Source: Certhia americana
Taxonomy: Eukaryota > Chordata > Aves > Passeriformes > Certhiidae
Reading direction: 5' to 3'
Length of the DNA stretch: 64,000 nucleotides
Assembly (NCBI GenBank): GCA_018697195.1
Contig: CM031858.1
Coordinates: 88,565,277 to 88,629,276, forward strand
Below the pieces are notes generated by a model. It had not been told where the DNA came from and did not search any database. It saw only the letters and a list, made by a program, of their open reading frames with translations. The position numbers and the translations under genes are program-made. Positions 52,465 to 64,000 of the stretch are shown here, piece by piece (the stretch's first letter is position 1; every line of letters starts with the position of its first letter).

Positions 52465-52866
52465 TTGATTTGGTCTGTGTGTTGTGTTTTGGCTTTGGTT
52501 TTCTGTGGGTTTTTTCAGAAGTCCATAGATAATGAACCTCAGCTGGAAACAGTCTTGGAAAAGCTTGACCTGCTTATGTTAAATTTTCTGGGTGTTCAAG
52601 CAGTGCACAACTCAGATCCTCAAACTTTCAATTTCTCAGTTACATTAGACTCTTTTAAAAACAAAATACTGAGTTATGTTAATCAACACAGCCTCTTTTG
52701 TTTTTGTCTAAAGTCCTCTCAGATAAATTGCCAGTGGTCTCCTGGTGCTCTGGATGAAAGAAGCAATCCTTATCTAGTGCTTTGCAGAATTTCATGGCTA
52801 GAAAACAGTCCAATGGGAAAATTTATCTTGATTATTCACTGCAATATAGTGTGCAGGCTTCTATGA
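52465..52866 (+). CDS. Doubtful 133-codon open frame behind an acceptor-like site
   Basis: The frame runs from ATG 52465 to the TGA ending at 52866. Codons 1-18 are a hydrophobic, T/G-rich stretch that also reads as a pyrimidine-rich splice acceptor (GTGGGTTTTTTCAG, AG at 52517-52518). After it the peptide is more ordinary: KSIDNEPQLETVLEKLDLLM, then DPQTFNFSVTLDSFKNKILS. I recognise no family. No consensus donor (GTAAG or GTGAG) follows, so if it is an exon it would be terminal; no poly(A) signal lies close behind (an AATAAA occurs near 53364). About one frame of this length is expected by chance in this window, so it may mean nothing. It is listed because the acceptor and the change in composition coincide. 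Confidence 0.15.
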   Translation: MIWSVCCVLALVFCGFFQKSIDNEPQLETVLEKLDLLMLNFLGVQAVHNSDPQTFNFSVTLDSFKNKILSYVNQHSLFCFCLKSSQINCQWSPGALDERSNPYLVLCRISWLENSPMGKFILIIHCNIVCRLL

Positions 52867-55800
52867 TTTACAAAATACTGAATTTAGACCCCAAATCAAG
52901 AGCTCATCATTCCACAGTTGTTTTGGTTTTGAGGTATACTCTTTCCTGATGTACCACAGCTATGAAACAGGAATTGCTGTTTTTACAGGGTTTTAGGGGT
53001 GGGGTTTTATCACTCTATGGATAGCAGAAAAGAGAAACAGCAGCATGGGATTTCTCTTAAAATTCGTGTTAGCAACATCTCCCCAAGGTGCCTGGTTCCT
53101 TGGGAGCCACAAACATGGCAATCTCACACAAAAAAAAAAAAACCCACAGGGATCACACATTATCTTTCTCTTGCATGATTTTTGCTGTCCTTTCCATGAA
53201 GGTGAGCAGATTGTTCTTCAGGACATGTAGCTTTGCTCTGCTTATCCCATCATGATAGGTTCATTTGGAAGTTCTGCATAGGGAAAGAGCAGTAACTAAA
53301 ACAAGCATTTGTATTTAGAAGCATTGTGATACCTGAGCTGTTGTTCTTTCCTGTACCTGAAACAATAAATTAATATCTTGCCTCAGGCATTATGGAGTGA
53401 CAACTTAGAGCTGAGGGTCTTTAAATTATTGCTTGAGGGAGAATTAAACAATACATAACAACATATACACAGTAAATGTAAAACAACCTTAAGAGGAAAA
53501 CAGAATTACACTCCATGCCAAATAGTTTGCTCACTGAGAAAATTACACTTTTTTGAAGCTTTAACTCTTTTAAGAAATTGGGTTTTGGTTTGTGTGACTT
53601 GCATGTTTTTCCAATTGTATTTGCATCAGCTTTCATATGGTGCATTTCCTACTCTGATGTGCTAGTCCAAAGATAAGATATTCCCTACAGTATATAGCCA
53701 TATTGCAGACAAACAGCACAGAGTAATACCAACAGGATTCACTCACAGATCTTTTCCATCATTAGAATTGCATAACTGTGTGTTGTGCACTGAAAGGTGA
53801 TGGTCTTTTGAAAGAAAGAAGCAAAGAGAAGATTGAGTCATGAACTCCATCTTGATGAAAAGAGGAAATGCTTTCAGTTCTGTATATAAGGAAATGTGTT
53901 TGAAATTGATAGAAGAAAAATGTTGTGTATTAAACCAGGTAAATTTTCAAGCTAATTTTTTTAAATCTAGATAAATACATGTATCAATGATTGAATATGT
54001 TGCTAATATATTTCCATTACACCAATTTTGATTCATAACCCTTCCTCTAAACAAAAATGTAAATAAAGAGAAAGACATATACATTTAAAACATAAAGAGT
54101 AATATTCTTAAAGAAATTATGGATCTTGAAGTGTAATTTTTTTTCCCTGCAGACTTCAGCAAATATATAAGAAAGATGAGATAGATATGCCAGGGTTTAT
54201 CCTGCCACTCACCTGTAAAATGCTTTTAGAACCTCATAGAAAGAGGCTGTGAAAGCCCTTCCCAGTCATTGCTCCTCCTATCGCATAGCCCGCTCAGATG
54301 CCTGGATCACCTGCTAAAGCCCACAGGACTTGTTCACCTTCAGGGAACAAGTAGAGAGCCTTCTGAGATCAGCTGGGGTCTAAAGGAGCTGGTTTCATTT
54401 CCTATTCCTAATAGTTTCAAAGACAGAGGTTTCACTGCTTCTGAGGACCTAATGCAAATGTTACTTCAAACAAATTCAAGATATAGGAAATGTAAAGCAA
54501 AGTAAAGTATAATTCACAGGGGTAAAGGGTGGAGAATCAGCTTTGGGTTGTTAGTTTGATAGTAGTGGATACATTTAGTCTGAACTGCAGAGCATTGTCC
54601 AGCTGGTTAAAAGCTCTTTTAATTTTTGAAATGTTCCCTAGGAGAACTGTTCTAATAGCAAATAAGTGCTGCAAATCAGCGCAAAGGAATGTGTGACTCT
54701 TCTCTCACATGAAGGTGTAAGTGTGTGACAAGGCAATCTGCTTGCAGGCAATAGCAGAAAGTTGATGGTCTCCATCTCTTTCCTCTTCAAACCATGCAAG
54801 TATGCTGTGACAGAATTATTCCTGAGGAAATTTCCTGATGCATTATAAAGCCAGACTACTAGTTTGAACCTTGCAGCACGTAACAGTGTTAGATTTTACT
54901 TTCTTGTTTGCACTTAGCTATGTGCAAACATGGCTTAGGACAAAACAAACAAACAAACCATGGAAATAATCCCCTATCTCAATTCTCCCAAACAACTACC
55001 TTTTAAATTTTTTTTTCTCCCTCTTATATCCTAAAATATTGATCGATATCATTCTAGCCCAAGGCAAGAAAAGGGGGTCTGGAGGATGCCTTTTGCCGTT
55101 CCAGCACTGCTATAACTCCCTAACAAGTTAATGGAAGTTCTGCCACTCAATTGAGTAGAAATGAAATTGAGCCTTTGCTTACTCATCCCGTTCTGATGCA
55201 GTTGAGTTTCCTGCATCCATATGGCCAACAGAGAAACAGGAAGGTCAATGTTAATAGATATTGCATTAAAAAAAAAACAGTATCAGGTGTCATATGTTAA
55301 ATGATCCTGACTTGTATATCTTTTCATAGCTTACTCTGAAACAAGATTTCTTGTGCTGCTTAAGTGGAGTCAGTGAAGCAATGTAAATCAGCAATGGTGG
55401 ATTCATGTTTTGTGCTTCGCTTGAGAGGCAGTTAATAGAGCACAATTACAGTTCTGTGCACCAAAAGATGGAGATTGTGTGTTGTATCATCTCAACCTAT
55501 TCATCTTATAAGCCATTAAGCTGTTTTCTTTTCAAGAATATTAGCATTATTAGTATGTTCTACATACATTTAAGAGTGTTGGACACCTCTAATTTCTGCT
55601 TGCTTTCTAGCGAATGCACGCTGATAGTCTTGTTTGTCTTGCTTTATAGGTCAAGAAATTTCAGCAAAATTGTTCAAGATCTCAGGTTGAGTGAATATAC
55701 AAGGACTAAATACTTGACAGCTATGTTTTTAAAGAGCTGATTTTAAAAAAATGCAATTGATATAAACTGTTGGCAGAAAAGGGACTCCTCACCTCTCTGA

Positions 55801-58248
55801 CAGTCATCATCTCTTTCATTTCCCTTTTCCATCCCCTTCTTTTGACTTTTCTCTGAGAGAGAAAATATATAGAATGGAGCAAAGATGAAAAGTGGAAGTA
55901 AAGGAAGAAAAACATATTTTGTGTTCTGGTCTTTGCAGATTTATTTAATGAGCATCATATAAATTTGTGCATATCAATTTTTAACAATCAGTAACCTCTA
56001 GGGGATTTGTACATCTTTCTGAGATACTTCTTAGAGCCAAATGGTGGACCCCAGTGCGCACTGTAGAAATATTAAAATGAGATAGATCACTTATTGGGAA
56101 ATCAAAGTTATCTGTTCATATTCAAATTGTAACAGAAAGTGAAAAGAAATTTTTGGGATCCTAAGTTGTCTGTGGTACTAAGCTGCTTTTCGTCCTTCCC
56201 CACAGAAATCCATGGTTTGTTAGCCTGTTCTAAAGATGGCAAGACTTTATCATGAGTGAAAATGTATTGTTTCATATTCAACAGGTCAAGTTTTCTACAG
56301 ATTGAGGTGGAACTGTGGCTCATGGACATCTGATGTGATACGTAAGTTGAATTTGATGTATTTATTATATTATTCCCACATGAAAAATATTGATCTTGAT
56401 TATGCTAGTGTAAGTGCAATTTATTTTCTTTCTTGTTTTACGTTTTCACCTGAAACAGGGAAATAAAGCCTCTTTTTCCATTTCTCCCAAAAGACATTTC
56501 AAAATAATTTTAAATTATTATAAATTACCATTTTATTTAGAAACAATATACACCAGGTGCTAATTAAAAAAAAATAACTTCAATAAACCTTATTTCTTGA
56601 AATAAGATGCAAAGAGATTCTATTGTGAAAAAAGGTATTCAGGTTTTCGACAAGAGAGTTCAGAAAATCTAATGTAATTGATGCATAGCCCATGTGCTTA
56701 TACTTTAATAGATCATTTTTTGGATGTAGTAATGGTCAACAGCACTAAATTACTTAATCTTTGGCTATTTAATCAATGTGCAGTGTTTAAAAAAGAGGTC
56801 CAAGCATGTCATTAGTACATAAAAGTGAGACTAAAATAACAGTAGAGTTTTATATTGTGCTTTTTGCTGAATTTTATTATTCACAGTAATTGTTTAATAG
56901 TTAGGGCATGCATCTACAGATCTGTTTGGTCTTATGAAACAGTGGTGTGACCAAGCAGGAGTTTTGCTTACCCTGAAAAGCTGCTCCAATGCCAGAGAAA
57001 TAGAGAAGAAAATGTGAAAGTATTTGAATTAAGATTGCACAAAGCTCTAGAAACACTTTGTCACGGGAACATCCAGTGTGGAAGCGATTCCTGGAAGGTT
57101 TTTGGCAATAAGAAGCAGTTCGGCAAATGGTATTCTGCTCTGTTTGTGTCAATCAAATAGATGCATTGTGGAAAAGTGTATTTAATTGTAGAAAATTGAG
57201 CAGAAAAAGTTGGAACGGCATTTTCAAGTTGCAATAGAAACTTCTAGGTATTAAAAAGAAAAAAAAAAGGCAATGATAAATAGCTATTGGTTTGTCATCT
57301 CTGAAAACCAGTTTAGGAGACTGCTTAATGATGTCATTTTTCAATTTGCAAGGTAGCTTTTTCTGAAGTAATCTAGACAAGATATATATATATATATACT
57401 CAGGATTTTGAGTCCTATTTATAACACATATTGTTGTTTACATTAATTTTTTAAGGTTAGGATTTAAAAATTAAGGTAATAAAAAAAAGTCCATGCATTC
57501 TCTACTAGTCTGAACATAATGATGAATTTATGAAACTTCAATGTTCATACTTCATTGTTCTCTTTTTATGAAGTTGTGTGGGAGGGAGTTTCATTCCTTT
57601 CAACCTGTTTTACTTTAATCAATTCATTCAAGGTATCAAATATGTTTGGGGGTTTTAATTTGCATTTTTTATTCATATTGATACAGACCATCAAAGGTCT
57701 GGTTGCATCAGACTAACACTGGGATGATGAAGTGACAGTGAATTAAATGCCAGGGAAGGAAAATATATGATAATATTTTTAGCACCAGAACAGTTTGCCA
57801 CCCAGACCTATATATCACATATGGATTGAGCAGCTTCTAAAATGTTAGTACATTGTGATTTACAGCTCAGAAATTTGTCCTTTCCTAGATAAAATGAAGT
57901 TTAGTTTGTGTGCATGTAATGCCTTGCAATTTATTGTACAGGCAGGCACCTAATGAGGTCTGAGCATGAATGCCTCAAATGAGAGGTGCACTCATAGTGC
58001 AGGAGTGCTTGAGAGAAGTCAGTGTTACACATGTGTGAATGTAAATGTGACTGAGAACACTGGATCAAATATTTTTCCATTGCTATGCTATCTTTTATCA
58101 TGGATTGAAGAAATCCACTCTTGCTTGTGGGGAGCAGAAAAAGGAAAATTTATGCTGCAGAAATATGGGGATCTCTCCCTTCTTTCAGAAAAGGAAGGAT
58201 TTGTATCAGAGAACTCCATGAGCTCACCTTTTTATTAGAGATCTTCTT

Positions 58249-58250
<2 letters not shown>
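52867..58250. other. No gene recognised
   Basis: AT-rich. (TA)n at 57382-57398 and small CAAA repeats near 54942-54958. A moderately G+C-richer stretch at 54240-54420 has no match I know. Frames up to 111 codons (55405-55740) look random. Confidence 0.5.
57382..57398. repeat. (TA)8 microsatellite
   Basis: Alternating A and T between CAAG and CTCAGG. Confidence 0.9.

Positions 58251-58284
<34 letters not shown>
58251..58284 (+). repeat. (GT)17 microsatellite
   Basis: Seventeen uninterrupted GT units, following TTCTTTC and followed by CTGTATTAG. A good candidate polymorphic marker and a possible Z-DNA site. Confidence 0.97.
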
Positions 58285-58285
<1 letters not shown>

Positions 58286-58504
58286 TGTATTAGTATCAGT
58301 TATGTAGCATAAAAGATCAAGGCATTTCATAGATACATCTTTCCTTAAAAGAGGAAAAATCTAAGATCTGAGAGGATCATTTTTTTCCCTCACTGTGACA
58401 GGAGCAAGTGTCCAATGTTCTAGAATGTCTGATCCTGAGGAAATGGAATATAGATTGCACCACAGGTTTAAACCAGAAACAGAGTGACAGAGTAGCAGTC
58501 TGTT

Positions 58505-58545
58505 ACACAGACGCACACAGACACACAGGCATACACACACACACA
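58505..58545 (+). repeat. Impure CA repeat
   Basis: CA units interrupted by G and T, with a pure run at 58533-58545. It lies about 220 bp from the GT tract and is complementary to it. Confidence 0.9.
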
Positions 58546-61500
58546 ATGTTGTCAAGCCATGAACACATTGAAAAATTTTCATAGTAACGTAATTAGTGTT
58601 CTAAAATCCACCAGGAAAACAGATGTCAGACAGTGAATTTGAGGTGTCAGTAGCTCATTATGTGGGGAGAAGGATAGTGAGACTTATTGTTGCAAGAGGA
58701 ACAGAACTTTGCTGAAAAAGAAAGGCAGGCACACAGGCAGGTCTTACAGGAAATGACATTCCAGCAAGCTGGAAATAATGGTGCTGAGAGGGAAATGAAG
58801 AGCCCAGAAATGAGAGTTCAATGGCAGATGTTATAGTGGAGGAGCTACAGTGAGAAACTGATGGGGATGGGAAAGTGAACAAACACAGCTAAAACACTCT
58901 TCATTATCCCTGGTTCAGTGCCTTGGTTTTCTCTCATTGCTAGTGCTTAATTACTTGTTGTGATGGCAACTCCCCATCTTGATTCATTCTGCTTTTATTA
59001 TCAGTTGCATGGCTTGGACACAGCAAAAGAACAAAGGAGATGAAATTGGAGTCATAATTGCCAGGTTCAGACAGGTCCTCTAAGGATGGCAGAAGAGAAT
59101 AAAATTTGCTGAAAGTATTTGGGAAACATTGCTTATTATTAGGGAGTAATTCCAGTAACTGGTGTGTGGGGAAAATAAAGAAGCACCATCCACATGTCAT
59201 TCAAAAGTACAGGAGAACTCTGCAGTGAACATGCTCTATATGTGTAAGAACTCAAGCAACTCACTTTTAAAAATTAGTCATCATATTTATTTGCTTTTAA
59301 ATTAATTTTTAGAATTATTTATTACAGTGATACCATTATGTATAGTTCAGCAGTCGTATATTGAATATTGTTCCCCCCTAGAGATGAATTTGGAATCGAA
59401 AAAAATCAAAAATAAACTTTCGGGGGAGACAGAGCTGAAAATGAAGCTATTTCTGTTCTGACAGTGTTGTTTCTAATAGAGGGTACTGCAACGTGCAGAG
59501 GCTCAGAAAGATGTCAGTAAAAATAACAACCTGACATTATATGTGCAATAAATACTGAGGACTAGAGGCTGGTTTGTTACTTTTTTTTCTTTTTTTTTTA
59601 ATGCGTGGGTTGTTTGTTTCAGTTTTAGCTCATGCTAACTTGCTTGCTATCTCGTTCTCCTATGGTTTCGTGGCAGTCTACCAGTGTATGCTAATGGCTG
59701 TTTCTTTATCCAGTCTCATAAGGTCATCATTTGAAAAGGGTAACTTAGGTCAGATGTTTACATAAGTTAATATCTCTTCTCATTTAATAAGGGCACACTG
59801 AAAAACTGATGATTACTTACTTTCAACAAATTTTACTAATAATATTATGCAGTTCTTCTGAGACTAAAATGCAAAATTCAAAATCTATGAGACTGGATAT
59901 CTAATCAGAGTTCATCACAATATTATGATTGTTTTCATTTAAAATAAAAAACAATGAAAAGCAGGCAAAATGAACAAAAAATCATGACTCATGAGGATTT
60001 GACCAGTTAAAGAAAAACAAAAGCTTTTCATTTCATAAATCATCCAGAGCTAGAATTGGCTCTCACAGCAGCAAATATCGAGGTATATAGGTCTTAAAAA
60101 CCTGTATGGTAGTAAACACTGGACTACGTGCTTTAAAAAATGTGTAGGTGGATGGGAAGTGGAAATGGTTGCCGAATTACTCAGGTGGCTTTAAGTGATT
60201 ACATGAGCAAGTAAATGATTTGTATGACGACTGTTGGCCAGCTCTTGGGTGTCAATGAGGAATCCTTGCCCCATGAATGAGCCAGACAGTGCTGACTGGG
60301 TTGCAATGGCAGGAAACTCACTGTCAGACCTCAGCTAAGGTCAGGAGACACAGTGGCAGCTGTCAGTCCATTTATTGAGCAGAACAGGACAACAGGAAGA
60401 CCTCACCAGTAGGGGGATTGTTCTTGTGCTGTACCGTTGGAAAAGAGGAATAGTGGAGAGCAGAAAGAAAGAGAAAAAGATATGAAGTGATCCTTGCATG
60501 ATTTGGTTTGTGCATGAAACCTTTGTGTGTTTTCTCAGCAGCATCTCATCTTGTGAAGCAACATACTAAGCTAGCTGATTGTCAGCCAGGAGAGAGTCCT
60601 TGTTGTTCTTTCTACTTTGTGGCATCAAACATGGATTTTGAAGAAAGGCCAGGGTTGTATTTTAATATACAAGTGGAGATATCTGTATTTGTCTCTCATC
60701 ATGTTGGCTGGGAGAACATACTTAATTCTGGTTTTTCTCTGATATGCTCTTCCATGTGTCCCTGCAGTCAGATCTGCACATATAGCAATATTTGTACTTG
60801 TATTGAATTAGCTAGAGATCCTCTATGAAACTTTGGTGTCTGCTCTAGCAGTAATTTTAAAGGGAAGTAATAATATCTAATCATGTAGATTATTTCATTT
60901 CCTACTAAATTCACCACAGTGCAAGAGAAATATTCCTGAGTAGTGGAAATAGTGTATTTCACCTTTTCTCAGTCCTCACTCTGCTGCCTTGCTACTGTGG
61001 TTATTCTGAAGATCCTTTGGGTTTGACTGGTTGCTTATCCCATGGCTCAGTGAACCAGAAGGGTCCCATTCTTGAGACCATAATGAGACTTTAACGTGTA
61101 AAAGGCTGAAATGCCTTTTGCTGAACAATCACATAAGCCTGAGCAAAGGTTGTAATGCAGCCTTAATTGTTATCATAAAACTTAGCTTTGTGTTAAATAT
61201 TCTGGTTTTTTTAAATTGAATAGGTTTTAAAAGCTCTAGCCTTCATTTACACATATATGTCCCGTGTATACATCATGAGGAAATGTCATTTCACAAGTTG
61301 CCGCCACCACTTGATCATTATCCTTCTTTTGCTCTCTCATTAGTTCATGGTAGGAAAAAAAATGTCGTTTGCTATGACATTTCTGTGTAATTTTAAAAAT
61401 AATAATATGCAAATAGATATATGGCTTGTTTTCTGTAACTGCATTGAAATTTGCTGTCTGCAGCTGGAGAAGAAGAGAGCAACTGTGGGAGCATATGTGT

Positions 61501-62646
61501 TTGAAAATGTGTAATTTCACAGTGTGGCAGATTTGGCATGTAACAGGAAGGTCTTTCCCGGAGTGGCTGTGCTTGTGAATAAGGCTTTCCTTGACCTGCT
61601 GCTTCTCTTGAATGCCAACTCGCTTTTGCAAACCACAGAGTAAGGGATGGAGGACCTGGAAGCTCAGGTCCTACTGAGCTTGTGGCATTTATATTATGAG
61701 ACAGTTGAGATCGAGTTCATTTTGCTAAGCTGCTCACCCATAATGGATCTGTCACAGAGACTTGACAACATATTTGTATCCATTTTGGACAGCATTTGCT
61801 GCACAGCACTCTCCCTGTGCAAGTTTCCAGCAGACCACTCAGATTTATTGTTAGTAACCCCTCCTCTCCCCCTCAGAAAACAGCTATCCTATCCATAGGC
61901 TGGGATCACCTGATAATCCTTCCCACAGGCTTCATAGGCAGTCATCTGTTCCAGCCCTGCTTTACCTTTGAATTGGTATCGAGTAACTGAGAGCACCTCT
62001 TAATTTGATCCAAATTTTCTCCTGTTCAGCTGGCATAAAAAGGGCCCAGCCAAATAACGTAAAATTGGTACTTTATCTCAGAAACTCTATTGGTATTTTT
62101 TCTCTGGAATTAAAAATTTGTATGAGTTTCTGGTTTATTGGTAATTTTCAAAGAGTTGCTGGTTTGTTTCCTGTGTAAATATGTGGCTGGGCTGGTGGAA
62201 AGGAAAATAATGGTATCTCATAAACTGAAAGTCTGACTTTCCTGCCAGCTGTGTCTGGGAAACCAAATTATCTTTCAGAGACTAACAAATGGAGAAATAA
62301 ATGACTGCTTTTTCATATCCACCCCCTAATGCTGAAATTATGTGAGTGTACTTTACTCCAAGTTCTGATTCAAAATTGGGTATCTTATTCTACTGCAGAC
62401 TTGGTTGAGTATGAAATATAATTTCAGTCTTTGTGACACAAGAAGGTATTTTGCCCTCTCTCTTTCTCTTCCCCCCAACAAAAGAATTTTTTCCAGTTCA
62501 AATCACTGAATAAGCCTGCAGCAAGACATCCATTTCTAAATATAGTAGGCTGAGCTATAGGCCTTACCAAGGCCTGGGGAGACAAGTGAAAATGAAAGCA
62601 CTGCCTCTTCTCTACTAATTCATCCCCTGGGTCTCTACTTTCCAGA

Positions 62647-62691
62647 TTTCTTTTTCTTCCTTCCTCTCCTTCTTCTCTGCTTTTCCCCTTC
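62647..62691 (+). repeat. 45-bp polypyrimidine tract
   Basis: Only C and T except a single G at 62679. Long purine/pyrimidine strand asymmetry of this kind can form triplex (H-) DNA, although it lacks clear mirror symmetry. Confidence 0.8.
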
Positions 62692-63206
62692 AGTGCTGCT
62701 TTTTCCTTAATAATAGTTATATAATGCTGTCTCTCTGTCAGGATGCATCCTATATAGTATAGCTTATATATGTATTAGTAGATCTGTTCAAATCCATATC
62801 CCTTCAGTTCGCTTTAGAGACTTTTACCAAACTGGAGTCAAACAAGCAGTAGTTTTCCCAGAGAGGGCCAGCTCTCACAGCAATGCCCTGGTTCCAGGTC
62901 AGTGTGTGGAGTTTAGGTTTAATAGCATGTCCTACTATTTTCCTTCTTTGACCTACACAGCCCTATCACTAATAAGACAGCATCTAAACTGCTCTTTCTG
63001 TGTTTCCTGAGGCAGATAGAAATAATAATACAGGTCAAAGGGTAATGCTTGAAGGCACATTTCTTTTAAAAACCGACACAAATTCAATGAATTCTGCCAC
63101 CAAAGTGTGGCGGTTGAAAGTTAACTATTGAGAGAAAGAAGCTCACTTCATTTTCTACAAGGTCCATTTAGCAAAGCTGATTTTTTTCGCTGGTGTAACT
63201 TACCGC

Positions 63207-63222
63207 AATAAATAAATAAATT
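63207..63222. repeat. (AATA)n microsatellite
   Basis: AATAAATAAATAAATT, about four units. Confidence 0.9.
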
Positions 63223-64000
63223 CTATATGTGGTGCTTAGTGGCATGTTCGGGGTTTTTTTGCAGCACTCTCTCCTAGAGCTGTCTGTGGCTTTTTGATAC
63301 CTGCTGTTGGTCTTCCATTACCTCCCCTTGGAAATGCATATAGGAGACAGCCAGAGCAATTGACAAATCCTCTGCTCTTCAGAGATCTTTCCAACTCTTC
63401 CAGTGCGCATGTTAATTGTAAAAACTGAAATGAAATACCTTGGACTACATTGACCTCCTCATCTGTTTTTTAAATAGCATCTCTATCCCATAAATCCTCT
63501 TAGAGATAAATTAAAAAATGCCTGTAGAAGAGATTTAGCCTGAATGTAATAATTAAACAGGTGCTAAGAAGCCAGCTATTATTCATATATCTGGGGTTTG
63601 TACAATAAAAATATTTCTAAAAAGTTATTACTACTTGAAGAGAGACTTGACCGATCACCATCTCCAACTGCCACAGCACAGAATTGAGTAATTGGAGAAA
63701 AATCTTCTGAAAGAAACAAACCATCATCAGAGCAGAAGTTTCCTTCTAATCAAATCAGTTTTAGTAGTACCTTCCTTCTTGCTAGGAAATACCAATTGCA
63801 TTTTTTTCTGAATGCTGAATGAAACCTGAAGGGGCAAAAGCCTTCTTTGAGTAAAAGGTGTAGGTGAAAACATCATTGCTTCTATACCAGTGCCATTTAA
63901 AATCCATTTTTAGTTACGCCCAGAGGGTAGGAGGTATTTGACCACAAACCTGTGGTTAAGCTGTGGTGTATCAGAGACTGTTGTTTACAGATCATTCAAA

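Larger units (their letters stand above)
58546..64000. other. No gene recognised; simple repeats only
   Basis: AT-rich with a pyrimidine tract (62647-62691) and an (AAAT)n tract (63207-63222). The longest frame, 131 codons at 61236-61631 minus, has a CxxC followed by histidines by coincidence but no zinc-finger spacing. Confidence 0.5.

Noticed and set aside
61236..61631. 131-codon minus frame with CQIC and several histidines, suggesting a zinc finger
   Set aside because: Spacing does not fit a C2H2 or other standard finger, residues are otherwise typical of random AT-rich translation, and no splice or conservation evidence is available.

Overview
The window looks like AT-rich, gene-poor nuclear DNA from a bird. 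Evidence: three CR1 non-LTR retrotransposon copies with the usual 5' truncation and short 3' octamer repeats; one stretch that matches the 3' three quarters of an avian endogenous-retrovirus solo LTR; microsatellites and long T tracts; and no operon-like coding. No intact protein-coding gene, tRNA, rRNA or CRISPR array can be supported. The DNA could be intergenic or lie inside a very long intron; the sequence alone does not decide this.

Layout: 16-1045 is a CR1 copy on the minus strand (3' half of ORF2 plus the tail), with an AT-rich internal expansion. 1046-6480 is single-copy-looking AT-rich DNA holding a strong imperfect inverted repeat of T/G and A/C tracts (3281-3417). 6487-6560 is a small tandem repeat directly next to the largest CR1 copy (about 6595-8577, plus strand), which carries a broken reverse transcriptase. 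8578-22847 is mostly unassigned; it holds a 29-bp tandem duplication, two G-rich tracts and a weak candidate terminal exon on the minus strand (14146-14459). 22848-23090 is a short CR1 tail on the minus strand. 23091-40040 is unassigned DNA with a (TA)n tract, a pure T/G tract, a CpG-containing patch around 30.0-30.6 kb and a GC-rich patch around 35.6-36.0 kb. 40040-40516 is the solo LTR (plus orientation). 40517-64000 is unassigned DNA with several simple repeats, a perfect AT hairpin near 50.0 kb, a 133-codon open frame behind a strong acceptor-like site near 52.5 kb, and a GT/CA repeat pair near 58.4 kb.

Apart from the CR1-derived frames, the open reading frames are about as long as chance predicts. 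Assuming roughly 38% G+C, about 6.6% of random codons are stops, so about one stop-free run of 130 codons is expected over six frames of 64 kb. I found no sign of a new multi-gene system. The items most worth checking are the two candidate exons, the CpG- and GC-rich patches, and the structure-forming repeats.
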